Assembly: GCF_042682045.1 (NCBI RefSeq)
Contig: NZ_JBHUGS010000002.1
Span: 682,001-746,000, forward strand
Source: Sphingomonas_R arantia
Lineage (GTDB): Bacteria; Pseudomonadota; Alphaproteobacteria; Sphingomonadales; Sphingomonadaceae
DNA length: 64,000 nucleotides
Reading direction: 5' to 3'
Within the stretch, counting starts at the first letter, position 1. Every line of letters starts with the position of its first letter. The notes under the pieces were generated by a model. It made no database searches, was not told the origin of the DNA, and worked only from the letters and a program-made list of their open reading frames with translations. The position numbers were made by a program, and so were the translations under genes. Positions 53,443 through 61,337 of the stretch are shown in pieces.

Positions 53443-54495
53443 ATGCGCATGAACACCTTGGGCCGCACCGGCCTGTTCGTCTCCGAACTCTGCCTCGGCA
53501 CCATGACGTTCGGGGGCAGCGGCGACAGCATGTGGAGCAAGATCGGCCAGCTGCAGCAGTCCGACGCCGACGGCCTCGTCAAGGCGGCGCTCGACGGCGG
53601 CATCAACTTCATCGACACCGCAGACGTCTATTCGGTCGGCGTGTCGGAGGAGATCACCGGCCAGGCGATCCGCAATCTCGGCATCGCCCGCGACGAGGTC
53701 GTCGTCGCGACCAAGGCGTTCGGCCCGACCGGCGAAGGCCCCAACCAGCGCGGCGCATCGCGCTCCCACCTGATCGCCGCGTGCAAGGCCAGCCTCAAGC
53801 GGCTCCAGCTCGACCATATCGACCTCTACCAGATTCACGGCTTCGACGACGCGACCCCGATGGAGGAGCAGCTCGAAGCGCTCGATATCCTCGTCCAGCA
53901 CGGCCATGTCCGCTACATCGGCGTGTCGAACTGGGCCGCGTGGCAGATCACCAAGGCGCTCGGCATCTCCGCGCGCGAACGGCTGGCCAGCATCAAGACG
54001 CTCCAGGCCTATTACACGATCGCCAGCCGCGACCTCGAGCGCGAACTGGTACCGATGATGCGGTCGGAAGGCGTCGGCCTCATGGTCTGGAGCCCGCTGG
54101 CCGGCGGTCTGCTCTCCGGCAAATATGATCGCGACAACCCCGGCACCGGCGACGGCCGCCGCGCCGCGTTCGACTTCCCGCCCGTGAACAAGGACCGCGC
54201 CTACACCGTCATCGACGCGATGCGCCCGATCGCGGAGGCTAAGGGCGTCTCAGTCGCGCAGATCGCGCTGGCCTGGCTGCTCCACCAGCCGGTCGTGACC
54301 AGCGTCATCGTCGGCGCCAAGCGCGTCGAGCAGCTGTCCGAGAACATCGCCGCCGCCGACGTCGTGCTCAGCGTCGAGGAGCTGAAGACGCTCGACTTGG
54401 TCAGCGCGCTGCCACCCGAATATCCCGGCTGGATGTTCGAACGGCAGGGCGAATATCGCCGCGACCAGCTGCATCAGCCCCCACGCGGCAGCTGA
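53443..54495 (+). CDS. Aldo/keto reductase
   Basis: A 350-residue NADPH-dependent aldo/keto reductase barrel. It has LGTMTFGG, the catalytic tetrad in FIDTADVYSVG (Asp, Tyr), ATKAFG (Lys) and QIHGFD (His), then GVSNWAAWQ and SVIVGAKRVEQL. It belongs to the YajO/general oxidoreductase group; substrate unknown. MRMNTLGRTG start as in the family. Confidence 0.92.
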   Translation: MRMNTLGRTGLFVSELCLGTMTFGGSGDSMWSKIGQLQQSDADGLVKAALDGGINFIDTADVYSVGVSEEITGQAIRNLGIARDEVVVATKAFGPTGEGPNQRGASRSHLIAACKASLKRLQLDHIDLYQIHGFDDATPMEEQLEALDILVQHGHVRYIGVSNWAAWQITKALGISARERLASIKTLQAYYTIASRDLERELVPMMRSEGVGLMVWSPLAGGLLSGKYDRDNPGTGDGRRAAFDFPPVNKDRAYTVIDAMRPIAEAKGVSVAQIALAWLLHQPVVTSVIVGAKRVEQLSENIAAADVVLSVEELKTLDLVSALPPEYPGWMFERQGEYRRDQLHQPPRGS

Positions 54496-54506
54496 TCGGG
54501 CATGAG

Positions 54507-54538
54507 ATAGCGCTTGATATAATATATCATGGCGCTAT
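54507..54538. promoter_or_regulatory. Nested palindrome overlapping the merC-type gene promoter
   Basis: TGATATAATATATCA at 54515-54529 is a perfect 7-1-7 palindrome containing the -10-like hexamer TATAAT (54518-54523). Outer arms ATAGCGC (54507-54513) and GCGCTAT (54532-54538) repeat the symmetry. AT-rich sequence in a GC-rich genome at this position looks like a repressor operator over a promoter. No good -35 is visible. A Fur/Zur-type metal regulator is inferred from the palindrome and the target gene. Confidence 0.6.
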
Positions 54539-54547
54539 ATCACCGGA

Positions 54548-54991
54548 ATGAGCGATAGCTGCCATACCCATTGCCACGGCGATCACCCCGTGGCCCCCGC
54601 GACCGTGGTCGCCAAGCCCCCGCTCGGGGGGCTCGACACGGTCGCGGCGATGCTGTCGAGCCTCTGCCTGCTCCACTGCATCGCCATCCCGGTGGCGATC
54701 GCCCTCCTCCCCGCCTTCGCGCTCGCGATCCCCGACCTGCCCTGGCTCCATGCCGCGTTGCTCGTCGTCGCGGTCCCGGCCAGCGGTCTCGCCCTCTGGC
54801 GCGGCTGGCGGGTTCATCACGATCGTGTCCCCGCCACGGTCGGCGCGCTCGGCCTCGGCATCATGGCCACCGCGCTGCTGGCCGTGCCGCACAGCCTGAC
54901 CGAGGTCTCGCTGACCGTCGGCGGCGGCCTCCTCGTCGCCACCGGCCATCTCCTGAACCTCCGCGCCGGATCGCGCAGCCGTCGGGGCTGA
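54548..54991 (+). CDS. MerC-domain membrane protein
   Basis: A 147-residue protein of the MerC family, small membrane proteins associated with metal transport (MerC itself takes up mercury). Four hydrophobic segments follow a Cys/His-rich N-terminus (CHTHCHGDH). The MerC-type cysteine motif is SLCLLHC (about residues 38-44). No mer operon is nearby, and chromosomal relatives are more often linked to zinc or other metal homeostasis (inference). Preceded by a strong palindrome. Confidence 0.85.
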   Translation: MSDSCHTHCHGDHPVAPATVVAKPPLGGLDTVAAMLSSLCLLHCIAIPVAIALLPAFALAIPDLPWLHAALLVVAVPASGLALWRGWRVHHDRVPATVGALGLGIMATALLAVPHSLTEVSLTVGGGLLVATGHLLNLRAGSRSRRG

Positions 54992-55073
54992 CCCCCACAG
55001 AGTTCCACGACGGAAGCGGTTCCCTCGCGGTCCGATCCGCCCTAGCCTTCGCGTATCTCGCGAAAGGCCATCC

Positions 55074-58000
55074 ATGAAGCGTACCCTGTCGTTCCTGCTC
55101 CTCGCATCCACCAGCGCCTGGGCACAGCCGACGCCGGCGCCCGTTACCGACGCGGACAAGAAGCCGAAGTGGGACGTCGCAGCACCGCATGGCCCCTACA
55201 AGGACGTCCCAATCGACACGCGATCCGGCACCTGGCTGTCGGTCGATGTCTCACCCGACGGGCGCGAGGTCGCGTTCGACCTGCTCGGCGACCTCTACGT
55301 CATGCCGATCGGCGGCGGCGAGGCGCGCGCGCTGACCAGCGGTGCGGCGTGGGACATGCAGCCGCGCTACTCCCCCAACGGCCGCTGGATCGCCTTCACC
55401 TCCGATCGCGGCGGCGGCGACAATATCTGGATCGTCGACCGCGCCGGCGGCAAGACGACGCAGGTGACGAAGGAGGATTTCCGCCTGCTCAACCAGGCCG
55501 ACTGGACCCCCGACAGCGACTATATCGTCGCGCGCAAGCATTTCACCGGCACCCGCTCGTTGGGTGCGGGCGAAATGTGGCTCTACCACCGCGCCGGTGG
55601 CGGCGGGGTGCAGATGACCAAGAAGCGCACCGACCAGAAGGATACCAACGAGCCGGCCTTCTCGCCCGACGGCCGCTACCTCTATTTCTCCGACGACGTC
55701 ACGCCGGGCGAGGTGTTCGAATACTCAAAGGACGTGAACGGCGAGATCTACGCCATTCAGCGGCTCGACCGCACGACCGGCAAGATCGAGAAATATGTCT
55801 CCGGCCCCGGCGGCTCCATCCGCCCCACCCCCTCGCCCGACGGCAAGAGCCTCGCCTTCATCCGCAGGGACCGTTACAAGTCCACGCTCTATGTGCTTGA
55901 TATCGCAAGCGGCCGCGAAACGCCGCTGACCGATATCCTCGACCGCGACATGCAGGAAACCTGGGCGATCCAGGGCGTCTATCCCGGCATGGACTGGACG
56001 CCCGACAACCGCTCGATCCTGTTCTGGGCGGGCGGCGGGATCAAGCGGATCGACGTCGCCAGCAAGGCTGTGGCCGACATCCCGTTCCACGTCGCCGGCA
56101 CGCGCCGCATCACGCAGGCCGTCCGCCACGCGGTCGACGTCGCGCCGACGCAGTTCGACGTGAAGATGATCCGCTCGGCCCATGTCTCGCCGGACGGCCG
56201 CCGCGTCGTGTTCGATGCGCTCGGCCACCTCTGGATCCGCGACGTCGCCGGCGGCACCCCGCGCCGCCTGACGACGCAGACCGACGCGTTCGAACTCAAC
56301 CCGAGCTGGTCACGCGACGGCCGCCAGATCGTGTTCGCGACCTGGTCGGACGAGAAACAGGGCGCGATCCAGACCGTATCCGCGTCGGGCGGCACCGCGC
56401 GCACGATCACGACGCAGCCCGGCAACTATATCGAACCGGTCTTCTCACCCGACGGCAAGACCGTCGCTTATTCAAAGGTTTCAGACGGTTACCTGACGTC
56501 CCCCGTCAACGGCCGCGAGACCGGCATCTACGTCGTACCCACCGCCGGCGGCCCCGCTCGGCTGCTGACCGACAGCGGCAGCACACCGCAATTCGGCGCG
56601 AGTTCGGACCGGCTGTTCTTCACCGCGCGCGAGAACAAGAAGATATTGCTCAAGTCGATCGCGCTGAACGGCACCGAGGAACGCGCCCACGCCTCGTCCG
56701 AGTTCGCGCGCAACTACGCCGTCTCGCCCGACGAGAAATGGCTCGCCTGGACCGAGCGGTTCCAGGCGCGCGTCGTGCCGTTCGCGCGCACCGGCACCGC
56801 GGTCGAACTGTCCGCGGACCAGAAGGCGCTGCCGATGTTCCAGGTCACGCGCGACGCGGGCGACTGGATCCACTGGTCCGGCGATAGCAACAAGCTCTGG
56901 TGGACGCTCGGTTCGCAGCTTTACGGCCGCGAAACGCGCAACGATTTCGCGTTCGTCGACGGTGCGCCCACCACCCTGCCGCCGGTTGCGACCAGCGGCA
57001 TCGAACTCGGTTTCCGTCGCCCGTACGACGCGCCCACCGGCCGCGTCGCGTTCACCAACGCCCGCCTGCTGACGATGCGCGGCGGGACGGAAGTGATCGA
57101 GCGCGGCACGATCCTGTTGAACGGCAACCGGATCGAGGCCGTCGGCCCCGACGTCACGGTGCCCACCGGCACGAAGGTCATCGACGCCACCGGCAAGACG
57201 ATCATGCCCGGCCTGATCGACGGCCACTGGCACGGCAGCATGGGGTCGGACGACATCGTGCCGCAGCAAAGCTGGGTCAACTACGCCGGCCTCGCGTTCG
57301 GCGTCACCACCATCCACGATCCGTCCAACACGACGAGCGAAATCTTTGCCGCGTCCGAACTGGGCAAGGACGGCCAGATCGTCGCCCCCCGCATCTTCTC
57401 TACCGGCACCGTCCTGTACGGCGCGACCACGCCGTTCACCGCGAAGATCGACAGCCTCGACGACGCGCGCGGCCACCTCCGCCGGTTGCAGGCGTCGGGT
57501 GCCTGGTCGGTCAAGAGCTACAACCAGCCGCGCCGGGAACAGCGCCAGCAGATCGTCCAGGCCGCCCGCGAACTGGACATGGCCGTCGTGCCGGAGGGCG
57601 GCTCGCTGTTCGAGATGAACATGACGATGATCGCCGACGGCCACACCACGATCGAACATTCGCTGCCCGTCGCGCACATCTACGACGACGTGAAACAGTT
57701 CTGGCGCGGGTCGGGCACGGCCTACAACCCCACGCTGATCGTCGCCTATGGCGGCCCGTTCGGCGAGAATTACTGGTACCAGCATACGCAGGTCTGGAAG
57801 GACCCGATCCTGACCAAGTGGGTGCCGCGCCGCATCCTCGATAGCCGCGCGCGCCGCCCGGTGATGGTGCCGGACGAAGAGAACAACGTGCTGCAAATCG
57901 CTCGTACCGCTCGCGAAATCTCCGAACTCGGCATCCCCGTCACGATCGGCGCGCATGGTCAGCGCGAGGGGCTGGGCGCGCATTGGGACATGTGGAGCTT

Positions 58001-58322
58001 CGCACTCGGCGGCATGACGCCGATCCAGGCGATCGCCACCGCCACCTGGAACCCGGCGCGCGCCTACGGCATGGACCGCGATCTCGGCACGCTGGAGGTA
58101 GGCAAGCTGGCCGACCTCGTCGTGCTCGATCGCAACCCGCTCGACAACATCCGCGACACGACGAGCATCCGCTACACCGTCGCCAACGGCCGGATCTACG
58201 ACGGCGACATGAACGAGGTCGGGACGCGCACCCGCCCGCGCAAACCCTTCTGGTTCGAAGAGCCCGGCAATGGCGGCTGGACCCCACGCACCACCGCGGC
58301 CGCGATCGGCCATGTCGACTGA
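55074..58322 (+). CDS. TolB-like beta-propeller/amidohydrolase fusion protein
   Basis: An exported protein of 1082 residues. A signal peptide (ends near AWAQ) leads into a propeller built of PD40/WD40-like repeats (DVSPDGREVAFDL, FSPDGRYLYFSD and similar) to about residue 600, then a metal-dependent amidohydrolase from about 650. The metal ligands are His718 and His720 (GLIDGHWHGS), with later IEHSLPVAH and TIGAHGQREG. Such fusions are common in Sphingomonadales and Bacteroidetes; substrate unknown. Confidence 0.9.
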   Translation: MKRTLSFLLLASTSAWAQPTPAPVTDADKKPKWDVAAPHGPYKDVPIDTRSGTWLSVDVSPDGREVAFDLLGDLYVMPIGGGEARALTSGAAWDMQPRYSPNGRWIAFTSDRGGGDNIWIVDRAGGKTTQVTKEDFRLLNQADWTPDSDYIVARKHFTGTRSLGAGEMWLYHRAGGGGVQMTKKRTDQKDTNEPAFSPDGRYLYFSDDVTPGEVFEYSKDVNGEIYAIQRLDRTTGKIEKYVSGPGGSIRPTPSPDGKSLAFIRRDRYKSTLYVLDIASGRETPLTDILDRDMQETWAIQGVYPGMDWTPDNRSILFWAGGGIKRIDVASKAVADIPFHVAGTRRITQAVRHAVDVAPTQFDVKMIRSAHVSPDGRRVVFDALGHLWIRDVAGGTPRRLTTQTDAFELNPSWSRDGRQIVFATWSDEKQGAIQTVSASGGTARTITTQPGNYIEPVFSPDGKTVAYSKVSDGYLTSPVNGRETGIYVVPTAGGPARLLTDSGSTPQFGASSDRLFFTARENKKILLKSIALNGTEERAHASSEFARNYAVSPDEKWLAWTERFQARVVPFARTGTAVELSADQKALPMFQVTRDAGDWIHWSGDSNKLWWTLGSQLYGRETRNDFAFVDGAPTTLPPVATSGIELGFRRPYDAPTGRVAFTNARLLTMRGGTEVIERGTILLNGNRIEAVGPDVTVPTGTKVIDATGKTIMPGLIDGHWHGSMGSDDIVPQQSWVNYAGLAFGVTTIHDPSNTTSEIFAASELGKDGQIVAPRIFSTGTVLYGATTPFTAKIDSLDDARGHLRRLQASGAWSVKSYNQPRREQRQQIVQAARELDMAVVPEGGSLFEMNMTMIADGHTTIEHSLPVAHIYDDVKQFWRGSGTAYNPTLIVAYGGPFGENYWYQHTQVWKDPILTKWVPRRILDSRARRPVMVPDEENNVLQIARTAREISELGIPVTIGAHGQREGLGAHWDMWSFALGGMTPIQAIATATWNPARAYGMDRDLGTLEVGKLADLVVLDRNPLDNIRDTTSIRYTVANGRIYDGDMNEVGTRTRPRKPFWFEEPGNGGWTPRTTAAAIGHVD

Positions 58323-58352
58323 CCGCCCGGGCGGGTCCTGATCGGCCCGCCC

Positions 58353-58625
58353 TCAGTTGTCCCGGCGCCGGCGTGCCTCGCGTTCGGCTTCCTTGTTTCG
58401 CTTGCGCAGTTCGCGGCCTTCGCGCGCTTCCTTCTTGCGCATCTTGCGGCCGTAATTCCGGTCGGACTCGTCCTGGCTGGTCGTCGCCCAGTCCGCCGCT
58501 TGTCCGGCGACCTGGAACGGTGCCTTCACGATCGCCGCGGCCGTGCTGATGCACCCCGACAGGGCCAGCCCCGCCGCCAGTAATGGCACTGCGAGGCCGA
58601 TCCGATACCTGCGTCCGTCCGTCAT
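58353..58625 (-). CDS. Small lipoprotein with charged tail
   Basis: A 90-residue protein with a lipoprotein signal ending LALSGC (Cys near 25). After a short helix, the last 35 residues are densely charged (Arg, Glu, Lys; RKKEAREGRELRKRNKEAER), likely coiled or disordered. I do not recognise a family. It is convergent with the preceding fusion gene and divergent from the L,D-transpeptidase-like gene. Confidence 0.75.
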   Translation of the reverse strand: MTDGRRYRIGLAVPLLAAGLALSGCISTAAAIVKAPFQVAGQAADWATTSQDESDRNYGRKMRKKEAREGRELRKRNKEAEREARRRRDN

Positions 58626-58743
58626 GCCGTACCTCCGCCCCGCCCGTTTCGACTATGTCGTAGCGACCGTCCGCCCGACCCGCCAGACGAATGATCGGTC
58701 GGCTGTGTGGAAACCAACGGCCTACGGCCTTATCTTTGACTCA

Positions 58744-59442
58744 ATGATGAACGACTTTTCCAGCATCCGGCTCAGCCGGCGCGGCTTCACCACCGGCCTC
58801 GCCTGCTTCGGCGCCGCGATTCCCGCCATGGCCGCCACCCCCCGCGTCGGCACGGCCGAAGCCCCGCTTCCCGAAGAGGACCCGATCGACCCGACCCGCG
58901 CCCGCGGCAGCGTCATCGCCCCCGTCGGCGCGGGCGTTCCCCCCGCGCTGATGGCCAAGGCCCTCGCCGCCATGCAGGTCCACAACCGCCGGCTTTGGTC
59001 GCGCGACGTGATCGCGATCGCCGACTTCGGCCTGCCGTCCGCCAACCCGCGCTTCCACCTCGTCGACGTGCTGAACGGCAAGACCACCACGCTGCTCGTC
59101 TCGCACGGCAAGGGCTCGGACCCGGCGCACAGCGGCATGCTGCAACGCTTCTCCGGCGTGATCGGGTCGGAGGCCACCTCGCGCGGCGCCTACCTCACCG
59201 CCGACCCTTATGTCGGCCAGCACGGCCGCTCGCGCCGGCTGGAGGGGCTGGACCCGGACAACCGCACCGCGCTGGAACGCGCGATCGTCATCCATTCCGC
59301 CTGGTACGTGGCGCCCGACGTGGTCGCCAAGCAGGGCATGTGCGGCCGCAGCCAGGGTTGCTTCGCGGTGTCCCCGGCCGATCTCGACCAAGTTCTGACG
59401 CGGCTCGGCCCCGGTCGCCTGCTCTACGCCGATCGCGCCTGA
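58744..59442 (+). CDS. L,D-transpeptidase-like catalytic domain protein (Tat signal)
   Basis: A 232-residue exported protein of the murein L,D-transpeptidase catalytic-domain family. The N-terminus LSRRGFTTGLACFGAAIPAMA fits a twin-arginine signal, so it may be exported folded. Catalytic residues: His184 (VIHSAWYV) and Cys206 (GRSQGCFAV). The start is ATG 58744 or 58747; neither has a strong Shine-Dalgarno. Its role in peptidoglycan cross-linking is inferred from the family. Confidence 0.82.
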   Translation: MMNDFSSIRLSRRGFTTGLACFGAAIPAMAATPRVGTAEAPLPEEDPIDPTRARGSVIAPVGAGVPPALMAKALAAMQVHNRRLWSRDVIAIADFGLPSANPRFHLVDVLNGKTTTLLVSHGKGSDPAHSGMLQRFSGVIGSEATSRGAYLTADPYVGQHGRSRRLEGLDPDNRTALERAIVIHSAWYVAPDVVAKQGMCGRSQGCFAVSPADLDQVLTRLGPGRLLYADRA

Positions 59443-59445
59443 CCC

Positions 59446-60564
59446 TCAGCGATACCCGCGTGGCGCGGCCCGCGGTCCATCGCCCATGTCCTGCGCCACC
59501 ACGGCCCGCGCCACGTCCGACATCAAGCGCTGCCGCACCGGGATCGGCTGCCGCGTCGTCTTGATCATCACCGCCAGCGCGTAGGTCCGGCCCTCCGGCG
59601 ACGTCATCAGCCCGATGTCGTTATAGCCGGTCGCCTCACCGCCCAGCTCCTGCCCCGTCCCGGTCTTGTGCGCGAACGCCCAGCCCGGCCCTGATCCGGC
59701 GCGCATCCGCTGCGGCCCGGTCTTGCTCGACGCCATCAGCGTCAGCAATCGCGGCGTCGACTCCGGCGACAACAGATCGCCCTTCCGCAACCGCGCGAGC
59801 GCCAGCGCCACCTGCTCCGGCTGCGCCCCGTCGATCGGATCCGCCAGATACCGATCGAGCGCCGCGCGCCGCACCGACATCGGCAGCGCCGACCGCGCGA
59901 CGTAGAACCCGTTTCCCTCGGCATAGGATTGCCGCCACGTCAGCCCGGCGGTCCCGGCCTGCAACAACCGCTCGCCCGGCCCGAACCGGATACCCGTCAA
60001 CTGCGATCGGCTAAGGAACGCCCGCACCGCGCTTGGTCCGCCGACCGTCCGCAACAGTGAATCGTTCGCCAGATTGTCGCTCGTCGTCATTGCCGCCAGC
60101 AGCAGCTCGGACACGCTCGCGCTATACCCATTCGCCCCGACCTTGCCGCGCATCGGCTGGTGGAAGACAACGAGGTCCTTGCGCTCGATCCGTACGGTAT
60201 CGGACAGCGACATCCGCCGCCGATCGATCGCATCGAACACCGTCAGCGCCACCCACAGCTTGGACACGCTCTGCTGCGGGAAATAACCCGATCCATTGAA
60301 CGAGATGAACCAACCCGCCTGCACATCGCGCACCGCGATTCCGACGATCCCGTCAAAGCCGCGGCCCAGCCGCTCGATCGTCGCGGCCAGCGCCGCCGGC
60401 GGCCGCGGGATCGTGCCCGGCAACGGCGTCGGCGGAATCGCGACCACCACCGGTGCGCGCGCGGGCGCCAGCGCGGGCATCGCCGGTGGCGGCGGCTGCG
60501 ACGGCGAGACGCAGGCCGTCGTGGCGAGGGCGAAGAGGATGGCGGATCGGCGCAGGTTCTGAAT
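59446..60564 (-). CDS. Class A beta-lactamase-like serine hydrolase (probable ATT start)
   Basis: A 372-residue lipoprotein-type exported protein (signal ending TTAC) with a Pro-rich linker and a class A beta-lactamase fold: Ser99/Lys102 (SVSK), TTSDNLAND for the SDN loop, and KTGTG near the C-terminus. The omega-loop Glu (ExxLN) is not visible, so it may not deacylate beta-lactams well. The only start giving a signal peptide is ATT 60564, with AAGGGGG five bases upstream, or CTG 60555. Confidence 0.8.
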   Translation of the reverse strand: MQNLRRSAILFALATTACVSPSQPPPPAMPALAPARAPVVVAIPPTPLPGTIPRPPAALAATIERLGRGFDGIVGIAVRDVQAGWFISFNGSGYFPQQSVSKLWVALTVFDAIDRRRMSLSDTVRIERKDLVVFHQPMRGKVGANGYSASVSELLLAAMTTSDNLANDSLLRTVGGPSAVRAFLSRSQLTGIRFGPGERLLQAGTAGLTWRQSYAEGNGFYVARSALPMSVRRAALDRYLADPIDGAQPEQVALALARLRKGDLLSPESTPRLLTLMASSKTGPQRMRAGSGPGWAFAHKTGTGQELGGEATGYNDIGLMTSPEGRTYALAVMIKTTRQPIPVRQRLMSDVARAVVAQDMGDGPRAAPRGYR

Positions 60565-60684
60565 GACGGCCCCCTTGGTGATATGCGTCGCTATGCGGTC
60601 CTGAACCTGAACGATACCCGTCCCGCCGATTGCCGCCCGTTTTTGCGACGCTATCTCTATGTTCTGCGACGGAAGGATGGCGAT

Positions 60685-61317
60685 ATGATCGACTTCTATT
60701 ACTGGACCACGCCGAACGGCCACAAGGTCACGCTGTTCCTGGAGGAAGCGGGCCTGCCATACCGCGTCATTCCGATCGACATCGCCAAGGGCGCTCAGTT
60801 CGATCCGGCGTTCCTGGCCGTCGCACCGAACAACCGTATCCCCGCGATCGTCGATCATGAACCGACCGGCGGCGGCGAGCCGATCGCGCTGTTCGAATCC
60901 GGCGCGATCCTGTTGTACCTTGCTGAAAAGACCGGCCGTTTCCTGCCGCAGGACCTGCGCGGCCGAACGGAGGCGCTCACCTGGCTGTTCTGGCAGATGG
61001 GCGGCCTCGGTCCGATGGCGGGGCAGAACCATCATTTCTCGATCTACGCGCCCGAACGGATCCCCTACGCCACCGAACGCTATGTCCGCGAAACCGGCCG
61101 GCTCTACGGCGTGCTCGACCGCCGGCTGGCGGACCGTCCGTTCGTGGCCGGCGACGATTACGGCATCGCGGACATGGCGATCTACCCCTGGATCGTGCCG
61201 TGGCACGCGCAGCAGCAGGACCTCGACGCGCACCCTCATCTGCGCCGCTGGTTCGACGCCGTCGCCGCCCGCCCCGCCACCGTCCGGGCCTACGCCGTCG
61301 CGGACAGCATGGCGTAG
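60685..61317 (+). CDS. Nu-class glutathione S-transferase-like protein
   Basis: A 210-residue glutathione-dependent enzyme close to E. coli YfcG/YghU. It has the Nu-class TTPNGHKVTLFLEEAGLPY with the Thr/Asn pair that replaces the catalytic Tyr or Ser, APNNRIPAIVDH for glutathione binding, and a helical C-terminal domain. YfcG acts as a disulfide-bond oxidoreductase. ATG 60685 follows GGAAGGA by 7 bases. Confidence 0.92.
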   Translation: MIDFYYWTTPNGHKVTLFLEEAGLPYRVIPIDIAKGAQFDPAFLAVAPNNRIPAIVDHEPTGGGEPIALFESGAILLYLAEKTGRFLPQDLRGRTEALTWLFWQMGGLGPMAGQNHHFSIYAPERIPYATERYVRETGRLYGVLDRRLADRPFVAGDDYGIADMAIYPWIVPWHAQQQDLDAHPHLRRWFDAVAARPATVRAYAVADSMA

Positions 61318-61337
61318 ACCCAACTATCGAAGCAGCG

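Noticed and set aside
56481..58313. 610-codon minus-strand frame opposite the amidohydrolase fusion
   Set aside because: Antisense of conserved metal-site sequence; no family match.
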